Shown here in pieces: positions 27,601 to 36,018 of a stretch of DNA of 64,000 nucleotides. The translations under genes and the position numbers were made by a program. Location: assembly GCA_020634035.1 (NCBI GenBank), contig JACKCM010000003.1, positions 186,001-250,000 of the forward strand. The letters run 5' to 3'. Each line of letters starts with the position of its first letter. Positions within the stretch are counted from its first letter, which is position 1. Under the pieces are notes generated by a model, which was not told the DNA's origin, searched no databases, and saw only the letters and a list, made by a program, of their open reading frames with translations. This DNA comes from Candidatus Obscuribacterales bacterium. Its GTDB lineage: Bacteria; Cyanobacteriota; Vampirovibrionia; Obscuribacterales; Obscuribacteraceae.

Positions 27601-29650
27601 AAAGATTCTGGTGACCAAAGACATCATCGCCAGGCTGGCTTTGCCTCGTTTCTTCACCCGAGGAGATCACGGAGAGATCTCGGCCATCGTCCACAACTAT
27701 TCGGATCGAGATCAAAATATCGAACTGAAACTGGAGACCGGTCCTCATTTCAAAACCACCCTGCCTCTAGCCAAGACTCTCAGTGTCGGCAAAGACAAAG
27801 CGGCTCGCTTTATCTGGCCGGTAACCGTAGATAAGACCGGCACCGGCAAGATCACCTTGATTGCCCGGGGTGAGACCGGCTCGGATGCATTACAGAAAGA
27901 GATCAAAATCAATCCCTTCGGACTTTCTATGGCCCTGGTAAAAGCCGGAGTGCTGACCGCAGCCAATAACAAAGTGGCGCTCAATTTTGATCTACCGCCT
28001 TCTATCTCCGAATTAAAAACCACCTTACGACTGGCCGGTTCCACCATGGCTCAGCTCAAGGGAAGCTATGCCGGATTGATAGATTATCCCTACGGCTGTA
28101 CCGAACAGACCATGAGCAGACTGGTGCCCTCGATAGTGGCATTTAAACTGCATCAAAAATTCAAATTCAACCTGGCTCCGGATAATCTGACCAAGTTCGA
28201 AGAGGTAAAAGAGAAAGCTCTGAAAAAACTGAAAGAGCACCAGCACTATGACGGAGGCTGGGGATGGTGGGCCGATGATGCCAGCGATCCTTACTTAACC
28301 GCCCATGTGCTGGAAGGCTTCAAACTCTTGAGCGAATCCGGAGTTCAGATAGAGCCCTCAATGATCGAGAACGGACTGAAATGGCTTTCGACCGCCACAG
28401 TCAATCTGCACAAGGCTCTGACAGATCCCAAGCTTGTCGAGGGTTATACCGCTCGTGAAAGACGCTGTGACCTTGCCCGCATGGTCTATACCCAGACTCT
28501 ATACGGCGTGAAACCCGATGCAAAAGTGATGAAGTGGCTGGACGGCCGGGTCGAAAAACTGACCCCCGAGCCCCTCAGCTATCTGACCATGGCCAATGCC
28601 CGGCTGGGCAACAAAGGCTATGCAGACCACGCTTACAAACGTCTGATCGAACTGGCCACTGTAGGCGAGCAATTCATCGACTGGGATCACAGCCAGGCAA
28701 TGCGTAAACGCCTCAAGCTCCTGGATGTCCATGACTATACCTATCGCTACACCGGAGCCGAAACCACGGCGCTGGCCCTCAAAGCAATGGTAGAGATGGA
28801 GCCCCAGAATCTCGACAGGATAGAAAAAGTGAAAGCCTGGATTATGCTTCAACGCTCCGAAGACGGTTGGTCCAATACCAAGACCACCGCCCAGGTACTT
28901 CTCTCGTTGATGGACGAAGCGATCAAAACAGGCAACACCGAGACATCGGATGTGGTGGCAAAGATACTTAAGGAAGATTCTCTGATAAACAGCCTGGCTT
29001 TTGCAGGGGCCAGCATATACCGTCAGGAAGAGACCTTGAATATGACAGGCAACAAGAATCTCTCCCTGGCCATGGACGGAAACGGCAGACTCTACTATCA
29101 GTCTATAAACCGTTTCTATAAATCCCTCAAACCCGGAGAGAAACTCAATGTAGAGAACTCGCCCTCCGGACTGCAAGTCAGAAGAGAATTCTTCAGACTG
29201 AAAACCAGCGCTACCAAATCGGATGGCATTCTCAAGCTCACCACACTCCCCTTGAACGGCGATTCTATTAAAGCCGGAGAGATACTTCTGATGAAGGTCT
29301 ATGTCGATAGCCCGGTGACTCTGCCCTATGTCATCGTAGAATGCCCGCTGCCCAGCGGTGCTGAAGTGGTGAAGGATTCGGCCCGGGACGAAAACGTGGG
29401 CGATTCAGAAAACGACTCGGGATCCGGCATCGAAGGAGATTGGGGCAGCCCCTGGTGGTCCCATCAGGATATCCTCGATGACAAAATGGTCTTCTTCGGT
29501 ACCCAGATAAATCAGGGCAAATCAGAGTTCCATACACTTCTTAGAATGGAGCTGCCGGGCGATGTGCAACTGAATCCGGTGACCCTCGATGGCATGTATT
29601 CGAACATGATCCATGGTTATTCTCAGCCCCGGGAACTCAACATCAAATGA
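24620..29650 (+). CDS. Alpha-2-macroglobulin family protein with intact thioester
   Basis: A 1676-residue bacterial alpha-2-macroglobulin. Order: a short cytoplasmic tail, one membrane anchor (about 17-33), a carboxypeptidase-regulatory-like beta domain (about 38-130), several MG domains including the MG2-like segment after YFYTDRPVYRLGQTVSYKL, the bait/A2M region with TAAWFPNLITDKNGEV and LPDNLTTWR, the thioester YPYGCTEQTMSR with Cys1160 and Gln1163, alpha-toroid repeats (WGWWADDASDPYLTAHVLEG), and a receptor-like C-terminal domain. Such proteins trap attacking proteases covalently after bait cleavage; in many Gram-negatives the gene sits beside PBP1c. Here the neighbours are AMMECR1, VanW and, divergently, a PBP. 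The anchor suggests display on the periplasmic face. Confidence 0.95.
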   Translation: MSTNKESTGKRRFLSFEMAILIVALFGMVAIFLEKPVGSIKGQIALAEENFGLYSYNIRQNKVFAVATGPRFGQSIARGVWVSGDGTFEISQLPVGEYSLRVQAPGFQSHYENSIIVEEGKVADFGKPIKMAVLEPYISIGSNTRVFTTGEAPHFWVNATGAVETTVKIYKKDILAEMSSPQFLQAGVDVSSDLSLYTTYGSKFHNPYADEKPSRQLKRELHSSYSDSARASFKLEQGMEQGDYVVVAEATDVTGKKRVSAVSWFSVSDIGLVVKHSPDQTMVRAINLKTLKPIEGAEIELDNRSGKTENYKLQQVAKASTDKNGIAMISVNAEGAQIKRNESNIVIGKFAGGTAYGGVSYWHGSETDYKTYFYTDRPVYRLGQTVSYKLITRELTTKGITNPGANLPINVVVEDPTNTKMAESNINTTAHGTASGSFNIPEDGKTGGYQIRFTYPSGSTSYQSFEVEQYRKPEYKVEIIPNSKRYVAGGKVQARVKATYFFGGPVANARVKYSVYESADSWTRYKLEPRPDYYEFFDDWYEETYYDQGSYDGDGEGGAMVSEGSSTTDENGEALIEFTARPVKAERNRPYFYYEYGDKNYKIEADITDISRLTVTSSASTLVTAGDFALFVEPESYVVSAGQPMGAVVRALDYDGKAVSGQNIKVKLSRWPWNSKDSTYGQEKTLGEITAVTGQNGEAKISFNVADTFPTDTFYVTAEATDKSGHQICYGDSIWVASSKVPYVLSEGSAEKEAFKITLDKKVYEPGEKAKLMISGPFQGNEGLDALITVEGVKIHQYLVKPLTASANLVELDIKDAYSPNVYVSVVAIGKNRQFFNQTKAVQVSPDNHFIDIKVETNKEKYKPGETASYRITANYQKTGKPAPGCELSLGVVDESIYSIRSDSTADIRKFFYQKQYNWVQTLNSFPEQYSGGPDKATPQIRKNFKDTAAWFPNLITDKNGEVVAQVALPDNLTTWRATVRGVSTGCDIGSAVQKILVTKDIIARLALPRFFTRGDHGEISAIVHNYSDRDQNIELKLETGPHFKTTLPLAKTLSVGKDKAARFIWPVTVDKTGTGKITLIARGETGSDALQKEIKINPFGLSMALVKAGVLTAANNKVALNFDLPPSISELKTTLRLAGSTMAQLKGSYAGLIDYPYGCTEQTMSRLVPSIVAFKLHQKFKFNLAPDNLTKFEEVKEKALKKLKEHQHYDGGWGWWADDASDPYLTAHVLEGFKLLSESGVQIEPSMIENGLKWLSTATVNLHKALTDPKLVEGYTARERRCDLARMVYTQTLYGVKPDAKVMKWLDGRVEKLTPEPLSYLTMANARLGNKGYADHAYKRLIELATVGEQFIDWDHSQAMRKRLKLLDVHDYTYRYTGAETTALALKAMVEMEPQNLDRIEKVKAWIMLQRSEDGWSNTKTTAQVLLSLMDEAIKTGNTETSDVVAKILKEDSLINSLAFAGASIYRQEETLNMTGNKNLSLAMDGNGRLYYQSINRFYKSLKPGEKLNVENSPSGLQVRREFFRLKTSATKSDGILKLTTLPLNGDSIKAGEILLMKVYVDSPVTLPYVIVECPLPSGAEVVKDSARDENVGDSENDSGSGIEGDWGSPWWSHQDILDDKMVFFGTQINQGKSEFHTLLRMELPGDVQLNPVTLDGMYSNMIHGYSQPRELNIK

Positions 29651-30300
29651 AGCAGCTGAATAAGTCCAGCCTTATTTACATGCTTCCGTTGGCAGCCCTG
29701 GCGGTGGCCTGGTTAACGAGACCGTTTCCGGATCTACTTGCCGATGCTGCGGTGAAAACCTCCCATCTCAGCGGTGCCCAGAAAACCAATATCAGCCTGG
29801 CTCTCTCCAAGCTCAATCAAAAAACAATCAAACCCGGAGAGAGCTTCTCTTTCAATCATTGTGTCGGTCCAAGATCTGTCGAGCGCGGCTATATGGAAGC
29901 GCCGACTTATTTGAACGGCGGCACCGCCGGCACCGAGGGCGGCGGCATCTGCCTGGTCTCTTCCCTGCTTTATAAATCAGCACTGGAAGCAGGACTGACC
30001 ATAAAAGAAAGACGAGCCCATTCCAGGCCGGTTCGGTCTATAAAGCCAGGACTGGATGCCACAGTAGATTACGGCAGATACGATCTCAAATTTGAAAACA
30101 GACTGGCAAATCCGATTCTTATTCAGACCTCTTGCAAAGATCAGATCGCCCGGGTCGAAATCCGGGGTGTAAACAACGACAAAACCTGCACCCTTGTAAC
30201 CAGCCCGATTGCCCGCACAGGAAATACGCTCACCATCGCCGTGTATAAAAAGCTGGATGGGCAGCTTCTTCCTGTTTCAAGAGACAGCTATCGCAGATAA
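29647..30300 (+). CDS. VanW-family protein, membrane anchored
   Basis: A 217-residue protein with an N-terminal membrane segment (SLIYMLPLAALAVAWL) and a VanW domain: the KPGESFSFNHCVGPRS start, EGGGICLVSSLLYKSALEAGL with the conserved Cys, ERRAHSRPV, GLDATVDYGRYDLKFENRLANPILIQT. VanW occurs beside vancomycin-resistance genes and in many envelope proteins, but its function is unknown. The ATG overlaps the alpha-2-macroglobulin stop as ATGA, so the three-gene operon is translationally coupled. It converges with a polytopic membrane protein gene five bases away. Confidence 0.93.
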   Translation: MKQLNKSSLIYMLPLAALAVAWLTRPFPDLLADAAVKTSHLSGAQKTNISLALSKLNQKTIKPGESFSFNHCVGPRSVERGYMEAPTYLNGGTAGTEGGGICLVSSLLYKSALEAGLTIKERRAHSRPVRSIKPGLDATVDYGRYDLKFENRLANPILIQTSCKDQIARVEIRGVNNDKTCTLVTSPIARTGNTLTIAVYKKLDGQLLPVSRDSYRR

Positions 30301-30304
30301 ATAC

Positions 30305-31753
30305 TTATCCGGCGCTGGCGCTGCTTTCTTCTTTGGGCATGAATCTAAAAGCGATCCAGAGAATTGCCGACGAAAGCACCGACACCGCTACCAGAACAAT
30401 CACTCTCTCTTTGAGATCAGCGGTATTGCCCCTTGAGATCAGCTCATTGACCAGGATACCAAAAGCAAGTAATTGAGGCGGTATCAACATGAGCGCTCCC
30501 TGGGAAGCAGCCGCTTCGGTCTCTCCATAAATAGACGGTGCCACCACAGCTAGAAGGCTGGCTGCCACCAGAGCCGCATAGAAAAGCGAGGCTGCCGGCT
30601 CGGCATGGAGAAAGTAGACGGTAGTTACAGGAGCGATAACCGTCGCGGCAGTGAATAAGATGCCGGTGGCAAGACGACTCTTTGATCTGGCAATTAAAAG
30701 ACTGAGCGCAACCACCAGGAAGAATCCGCCGTAGAGAGCCGCTCCGGCATAGGTATGCATGATGTTGATGCCGGTCATGTTACTGTTGAAATCAAAGATA
30801 AAAGACTGCGCCAGCACCCGGGCTCCCCAGAAAGCGGCAGCGATCAATGCCACACCGGATGTGGTGGAGATCAACATCGACATCGCCAGTACCACCAGAC
30901 CGAGCATTCCGAAAAGTCGACTGACCAGAAGCGTGAAGATCCCTATGAACAGAACCTTCTTGAGGTCAGAGAGCACTCTGTCTTCCTGATCGCAGGACTT
31001 GCTCATGGCATCGAAGAGATAAGTAAGAAAGTAACCGGCACCAGCTATAACCGCTATTTTGCCCAGTTCCAGCGCTACTATGAACTGGTTGATATAGATC
31101 AACATGAATAGGGCACCGGTGACAGCCAGGCTGATCCGCTTAAAATAAAGTTTGTCGTTAGAGAGAAACTGCCCCTGGATGGCACGCATCAGCATCGACA
31201 CCGAGACGGCACCGAGAATAAGTTTCTGGTGTATAGGAATCCAGTTGGCGGTATCGGCAGTTTTTGTCCAGTAAATGCCCACCACAAATAGAAATGCCGG
31301 AAGAAAGTCTTCTAGAGATCCAGGCTTAGCTTCGTCGGATATCAAGAAATAGTCCACCGCCTTCCAGGAAGCCAGTCCGGCGATGAAGGCGGCAAAACTG
31401 AGCCGATAGCCATCCTCGGGCACAAGAGCCGTCACCGCGATGGATAGAAGCAGAACAAGAATCGATCGACTGCCATGGGATAGCCCCAGGGAGGAGAGTA
31501 TCGCCGGCAAAAAGAATCCGCCGATTAGAAACAGAAAGCTGTTGGCGAAAGAGAGTCCGAGCAACCCCGCAAAAGCAAAAGGAAGAAGCAAGCCTGCTAA
31601 AAAGAGTCCATAGATTTTTGAATTCTTAGCAAGGTCGGCTGTGGAGAAATTCTTACTGTCTTTCTCTGCTGCTCCGAAAAGACGCCAGCCGAGAAGACCC
31701 AGCAGGAGAAGGACAGAACCTACTAAAAGATTTACAGTCAATGTTTGAATCAC
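30305..31753 (-). CDS. Polytopic membrane protein of unknown function
   Basis: A 482-residue protein made of about 13-14 predicted transmembrane helices with short loops. No transporter signature or charged motif that would identify a family is recognised. Features include an acidic loop around DYFLISDEAKPGSLEDF, a Cys-containing loop SKSCDQEDRVLSDLKK near the middle, and an uncommon DFNSNMTGINIMHTYAGAALYGG segment. The start is GTG at 31753 with AGGTAA eight bases upstream. It is convergent with the VanW gene and divergent from the following hypothetical gene. It could be a permease or a sensor; the sequence does not decide. Confidence 0.7.
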   Translation of the reverse strand: MIQTLTVNLLVGSVLLLLGLLGWRLFGAAEKDSKNFSTADLAKNSKIYGLFLAGLLLPFAFAGLLGLSFANSFLFLIGGFFLPAILSSLGLSHGSRSILVLLLSIAVTALVPEDGYRLSFAAFIAGLASWKAVDYFLISDEAKPGSLEDFLPAFLFVVGIYWTKTADTANWIPIHQKLILGAVSVSMLMRAIQGQFLSNDKLYFKRISLAVTGALFMLIYINQFIVALELGKIAVIAGAGYFLTYLFDAMSKSCDQEDRVLSDLKKVLFIGIFTLLVSRLFGMLGLVVLAMSMLISTTSGVALIAAAFWGARVLAQSFIFDFNSNMTGINIMHTYAGAALYGGFFLVVALSLLIARSKSRLATGILFTAATVIAPVTTVYFLHAEPAASLFYAALVAASLLAVVAPSIYGETEAAASQGALMLIPPQLLAFGILVNELISRGNTADLKERVIVLVAVSVLSSAILWIAFRFMPKEESSASAG

Positions 31754-31849
31754 TTTGAATTACCTGCTTATACGCCTTCAAGACCTAGCATAGCCTCCTC
31801 AATTTCAAGGAGCATGCAAATCCTGCAAATTCTTCGTTAGAATACCAGT

Positions 31850-32803
31850 ATGCGATTTGTCTATCCACTACTAATGTTCTTAGCTCTGGGCATTGTCCTG
31901 GCTATTTTCGTGAGCGAAAATCTCAAAGCCGATCCAAACAAAACCATGGGCGCATTTGTCGATGCGGTGCGCTCAGGAGACTATCGAAAAGCCGTAAACC
32001 AATTCGGCGGCAATGCCTGTCGCTGCCCGGCCAAGGGCGGCTGGGTCTCTTACCTGATCTATTCCTCTTCTCAGGAGCCGAATCTGGCTTTCATGACCGG
32101 CCATCCCTTTGAATACAAGGCTGGAGCAGCTAAACCGATAGAATCCAGCGAGGAAGCCAAGAAAGGATCAGTTCCCTGGGAAGCCCCCCAGGATGTTGTC
32201 ATTGATGTGGCGATCAAATTCGATAGCAACAAGTATCGACCGCTCTTTCTGCCGGTTTTCATGGCCTACGGCAAAGAGATGAGCGAAGCCGAATTCGAAG
32301 CTTTTCTCAAGGACCCCGACGCCGAAGCCTGGAAGGGCTTCACCCTGCGTCTGCGTCCATCGCTGGTCAAAGGCGCCATCGAAAGACCGGAAGCCAGCAA
32401 AGGCATCAAATACAACCCGACCGAAAGCCTGGGAAGGGAGCCCGAAAGCAAAGACAAGGCAAAAACCGGCAAAGAGGAAAACTATGTCTACGCCCCCATG
32501 GAAGACATGATCCGCGAAACCCTGGGCGAAGAAGGGGTGCTCTATCTACATCCCCGGGATCCCGGCACAGTCTTGAAAGAGGACGGCAGCAAACTGGATC
32601 CCTCCTCGATTGAAGAGAGGCTGCCCAGGCTTTCAAGATGCAATTTGAGAATGCATGTGGTTCGCCGCGGCCAGCTCAAGCAATGGACCGTTTACCATGT
32701 CGCCATCACCGATCCGGTGCTCGAGACCGCCGACGGTCAGGAGCTGGTTCTCGATAATTATCGACCGCGCTACGATAATGACAAATGGAATCCAAGAGAC
32801 TAA
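31850..32803 (+). CDS. Hypothetical exported or anchored protein
   Basis: A 317-residue protein with an N-terminal hydrophobic segment (YPLLMFLALGIVLAIFV) that is a signal or anchor. The next block, KTMGAFVDAVRSGDYRKAVNQFGGNACRC, resembles the first helix-turn-helix of DUF4878/NTF2-like domains, but the remainder is not recognised. A Lys/Glu-rich linker (about 205-222) splits it into two halves. The C-terminal half (RCNLRMHVVRRGQLKQWTVYHVAITDPVLETADGQELVLDNYRP) looks like a beta-rich ligand domain. It lies 47 bp upstream of the CoA ligase gene on the same strand. Function unknown. Confidence 0.7.
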   Translation: MRFVYPLLMFLALGIVLAIFVSENLKADPNKTMGAFVDAVRSGDYRKAVNQFGGNACRCPAKGGWVSYLIYSSSQEPNLAFMTGHPFEYKAGAAKPIESSEEAKKGSVPWEAPQDVVIDVAIKFDSNKYRPLFLPVFMAYGKEMSEAEFEAFLKDPDAEAWKGFTLRLRPSLVKGAIERPEASKGIKYNPTESLGREPESKDKAKTGKEENYVYAPMEDMIRETLGEEGVLYLHPRDPGTVLKEDGSKLDPSSIEERLPRLSRCNLRMHVVRRGQLKQWTVYHVAITDPVLETADGQELVLDNYRPRYDNDKWNPRD

Positions 32804-32850
32804 TTATTCATCCTTGATTAGGGTTGAGAGCTTTTTTCAATTCGGGGGTT

Positions 32851-34227
32851 ATGATCACTGCTTATAGTAGAAAAGCAGGTTCTTCCGTTTTGGTTACAAC
32901 AAAAACCGACAGTTTCATCTGGAACGAAAAGGCAGAGTGCGGGTCCCGCAAAGAGCTGGAAAAGCTACAGCTCAAGCGTCTCAAGACCATGCTCACAACG
33001 GTCTATGAAAAGGTCCCCTTTTACCGGAGCCGCTTCGACGAAGCCGGTGTCAAACCGGAAAGTATCGACTCCTTAAAAGCCCTGAGCTCCCTGCCTTTTA
33101 CAAAAAAGACCGACCTGCGCGAACACTATCCTTTCGGACTCTTCGCCGAACCCCTTGAGAATGTCAGACGGCTGCATGCCTCCTCGGGCACCAAAGGCAA
33201 GCCAACGGTGGTCGGATACACCGAAAATGATCTCGAAACCTGGAAAGAGGTCTGTGCCCGATCCCTCGCCTGCGCCGGAGCGAAACCGAAAGATATCATC
33301 CACAACGCCTACGGCTACGGTCTTTTTACCGGTGGTCTCGGTATGCATTACGGCGCCGAAAAGCTCGGTGCCACTGTTGTTCCGGCTTCCGGCGGTCGAA
33401 CCCAGCAACAGATTCTGTTGTTGCAAGACTTCGGAGCCCGGGTTTTGCTCTCGACCCCGTCCTATGCACTGAACATCTTTCATGTCATGGAAGAGAACTC
33501 CATTGCAAGAGATTCTATAAAGCTGGAGATAGGAATTTTTGGCGCCGAGCCCTGGACCGAAGAGCTGCGCAGCCAGATTGAAAAAGCGCTTAAAATCAGC
33601 GCTCTCGATATCTATGGATTGAGCGAAGTAATGGGTCCGGGCGTCTCGATGGAATGCCTTGAAGGCAGATCCGGTCTCCATGTCTGGGAAGATTATTTCC
33701 TGCCCGAGATAATCGATTCAGAAACCGGCGCAGTCCTCGACGAAGGCGAAGAAGGTGAGCTTGTCTTCACCACCTTGCTGAAAGAGGCAATTCCTGTAAT
33801 CAGATACAGAACCGGCGATATTTCGAGACTCTACAAAGAGCCCTGCAAGTGCGGCCGCACCATGCTTCGCATGGAAAGGGTGAAAGCAAGGTTGGACGAC
33901 ATGCTGATTATTCGCGGCGTCAACCTGTTTCCATCCGAGATTGAAAAATGCCTTCTCTCCATCGCAGAGCTCTCTCCGCATTATCAACTGGTTGTAGACC
34001 GGGTCAAAGCCCTCGATGTTCTCGAAGTGCATGTAGAGACAGTTTCAACCATGAGCGAAGAACGTCTCACCGATATTCACGGAAACATAAAGCGTACCCT
34101 CAAAGACTCCCTCGGTCTGACCGCGGCGATTAAGCTGGTGGAACCGGGAGTGATACCAAGAAGCGAAGGCAAAGCCGTTCGTGTGGTAGACAGACGAAAC
34201 AGCTCCCAGACCGGCGACAAGAAATAG
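32851..34227 (+). CDS. paaK: Phenylacetate-CoA-ligase-like adenylate-forming enzyme
   Basis: An ANL-superfamily ligase that activates an aryl- or acyl-acid with ATP and CoA. The PaaK pattern is clear: VYEKVPFYRSRFDEAGV at the N-terminus, the phosphate loop LHASSGTKGKPTVVGYTEND, NAYGYGLFTGGLGMHYGAEKLGATVVPASGG, DIYGLSEVMGPGVSMEC, YRTGDISRLYKEPCKCGRT and MLIIRGVNLFPSEIE. The frame opens at a TTG (32824); ATG 32851 preceded by GGGGG is used. It heads a module with three enoyl-CoA hydratase-family genes on the same strand. Ring-epoxidase and ring-opening genes of the aerobic phenylacetate pathway are not seen here, so the natural substrate may be another aromatic acid. Confidence 0.88.
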   Translation: MITAYSRKAGSSVLVTTKTDSFIWNEKAECGSRKELEKLQLKRLKTMLTTVYEKVPFYRSRFDEAGVKPESIDSLKALSSLPFTKKTDLREHYPFGLFAEPLENVRRLHASSGTKGKPTVVGYTENDLETWKEVCARSLACAGAKPKDIIHNAYGYGLFTGGLGMHYGAEKLGATVVPASGGRTQQQILLLQDFGARVLLSTPSYALNIFHVMEENSIARDSIKLEIGIFGAEPWTEELRSQIEKALKISALDIYGLSEVMGPGVSMECLEGRSGLHVWEDYFLPEIIDSETGAVLDEGEEGELVFTTLLKEAIPVIRYRTGDISRLYKEPCKCGRTMLRMERVKARLDDMLIIRGVNLFPSEIEKCLLSIAELSPHYQLVVDRVKALDVLEVHVETVSTMSEERLTDIHGNIKRTLKDSLGLTAAIKLVEPGVIPRSEGKAVRVVDRRNSSQTGDKK

Positions 34228-34241
34228 AAGAGGTATCGAAG

Positions 34242-35186
34242 ATGTCCCAGACCCTGGCCCCAGGCTCCCAGTTGAGTGGTTCCCCCGCAGATAGCTTCGG
34301 CTTTCGCCGGATTCTCTACTCGAAAAAAGACTACATCGCGACGATAACCATTAATCGCCCCGATGTGCTCAACTGTTTCGACATGCTCACTCTGAATGAA
34401 CTGGGCACTGCTTATTTAGATGCCGGTCGTGACGACGATATCGCAGTGGTGGTGATCACCGGAGCCGGAGACAAAGCTTTCTGCACCGGGGCGGATCTAA
34501 AAGAGCAAGAGGAGCATATTCTCAAAAAGCCGAATGACTATTACAAATGGATGTACGCCTTCATCGAGATGCACGACAGGCTCAGGAACATAGGCAAGCC
34601 TACAATCGCCCGCTTGAACGGTATGGTCGTAGGCGGCGGCAATGAACTGAACATGGCATGCGATCTGGCGGTGGCAGCCGATCATGTCACGATCAAGCAG
34701 GTCGGTGCTGCCCGGGGAAGTGTCGCCGCCGGCGGTGCCACCCAGTGGCTGCCTCTTATTGTCGGTGACCGCAGAGCAAGAGAGATTCTGTTACTTTGTG
34801 AGAACATCGATGCCTACACAGCCCTCGACTGGGGACTGGTCAATCAAGTGGTGCCTGGTTCTATGCTCGATTCGGCTGTTCAAGAGATGGCAGAGAAGTT
34901 GCACAATAAATTGCCCGAATGTACCAGATACACCAAACAACAGATGAACTTCTGGAGAGACTTTTCCTGGACCATGACCATCGGTCACGCCCGGGACTGG
35001 CTCACTCTGCACGCCGGTCACCATGAAACGGCAGAAGGCTTGAGAGCTTTTCGGAAAAAGACAGAGTTAGATTATGCCCAGCTTCATGCTCTCAAAAAAG
35101 AGCCGCAGAAAGCCTGTGCCCAATGCAAAACAGAGATGCCCGAAACCTTCAAGTTCTGCGGAACTTGCGGGAAGCCCCTGAGCTGA
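34242..35186 (+). CDS. Crotonase-family protein with C-terminal zinc ribbon
   Basis: A 314-residue enoyl-CoA hydratase/isomerase homologue. The oxyanion-hole loops are present (KAFCTGADLKEQ and MVVGGGNELNMACDLAVAAD), with one acidic residue at the first catalytic position. The second hydratase glutamate (QPEINIG in typical crotonases) is replaced by VGAARGSVAAGGATQW, so water addition in the usual way is doubtful. The VAAGGATQWLPLIVGDRRAREILLLCE block recalls ring-hydrolase-type crotonases of the benzoyl-CoA pathway (BamA-like), an impression not tested by alignment. The tail has a four-Cys ribbon, C292-x2-C295 and C306-x2-C309, rare in this family. It lies 14 bp after the ligase gene. Confidence 0.82.
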   Translation: MSQTLAPGSQLSGSPADSFGFRRILYSKKDYIATITINRPDVLNCFDMLTLNELGTAYLDAGRDDDIAVVVITGAGDKAFCTGADLKEQEEHILKKPNDYYKWMYAFIEMHDRLRNIGKPTIARLNGMVVGGGNELNMACDLAVAADHVTIKQVGAARGSVAAGGATQWLPLIVGDRRAREILLLCENIDAYTALDWGLVNQVVPGSMLDSAVQEMAEKLHNKLPECTRYTKQQMNFWRDFSWTMTIGHARDWLTLHAGHHETAEGLRAFRKKTELDYAQLHALKKEPQKACAQCKTEMPETFKFCGTCGKPLS

Positions 35187-35225
35187 CAACCCGTTCAATA
35201 AAATTGCTAAAGCCGGAGAACGCAA

Positions 35226-36005
35226 ATGAAAACAACCTACAGAAATATCCTCACCGATAAAGACGGAGCAATTGCGATTGTCACCCTTCACAGACCGAAG
35301 GTACTCAATGCATTGAGCCATGAATTGATGGAAGAGCTTGTCCAGGCTCTTACCGACTTCGACCAGGACGAAGAAGTACGCGCCATCGTTCTGACCGGAT
35401 CTGAAAGAGCCTTCGCCGCCGGTGCCGACATTAAAGAGATGTCCGAAGAGACAACCATAGGCATCATGCTCAAAGATCAGTTCGCCACCTGGGACAGAAT
35501 AAAAGAGATCAAGAAGCCCATCATCGCTGCAGTGAGCGGCTACGCCCTGGGCGGTGGCTGCGAACTCATGATGAATTGCGACATCATCGTAGCGGCCGAA
35601 TCGGCTCAAATAGGCCAACCCGAAATCAATATCGGTGTCATCCCCGGTGCCGGCGGTACCCAGAGACTGACCCGGGCTGTCGGCAAACAGAAAGCCATGG
35701 AGATGATTCTCACCGGTCAGCCTATCTCTGCAAGAGAAGCCAAAGAGTACGGACTGGTGAACAAAGTGGTTCCCAACGAGATATTTTTAGAAGAAGCCAT
35801 GGCGATGGCTCGGGAAATAGCCAAGAAATCGCCGGTTGCCACCCGCCTTGCCAAAGAGGCGATTCTAAAAGTATTCGACACTCCGATATCGGAAGGACTG
35901 CTTTTCGAGCGAAAAAATTTCTACATGCTCTTCTCTTCCGAAGATCAAAAAGAAGGCATGAAAGCTTTTCTAGAAAAGCGCCAGCCAACTTTCTCAGGTA
36001 AATAA
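35226..36005 (+). CDS. Enoyl-CoA hydratase
   Basis: A classical 259-residue crotonase that hydrates trans-2-enoyl-CoA. Both catalytic glutamates are in place, in GGGCELMMNCD and QPEINIGVIPGAGGTQRL, as is the first oxyanion loop RAFAAGADIKEM. It is close to PaaF/Crt/short-chain enoyl-CoA hydratases. ATG 35226 follows GGAGAACGCAA. It is the second of three adjacent crotonase genes (39 bp after the zinc-ribbon form and 13 bp before the PaaG-like one), which suggests one degradative transcript with sequential hydratase and isomerase steps. Confidence 0.93.
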   Translation: MKTTYRNILTDKDGAIAIVTLHRPKVLNALSHELMEELVQALTDFDQDEEVRAIVLTGSERAFAAGADIKEMSEETTIGIMLKDQFATWDRIKEIKKPIIAAVSGYALGGGCELMMNCDIIVAAESAQIGQPEINIGVIPGAGGTQRLTRAVGKQKAMEMILTGQPISAREAKEYGLVNKVVPNEIFLEEAMAMAREIAKKSPVATRLAKEAILKVFDTPISEGLLFERKNFYMLFSSEDQKEGMKAFLEKRQPTFSGK

Positions 36006-36018
36006 AGGGGATAACAAA

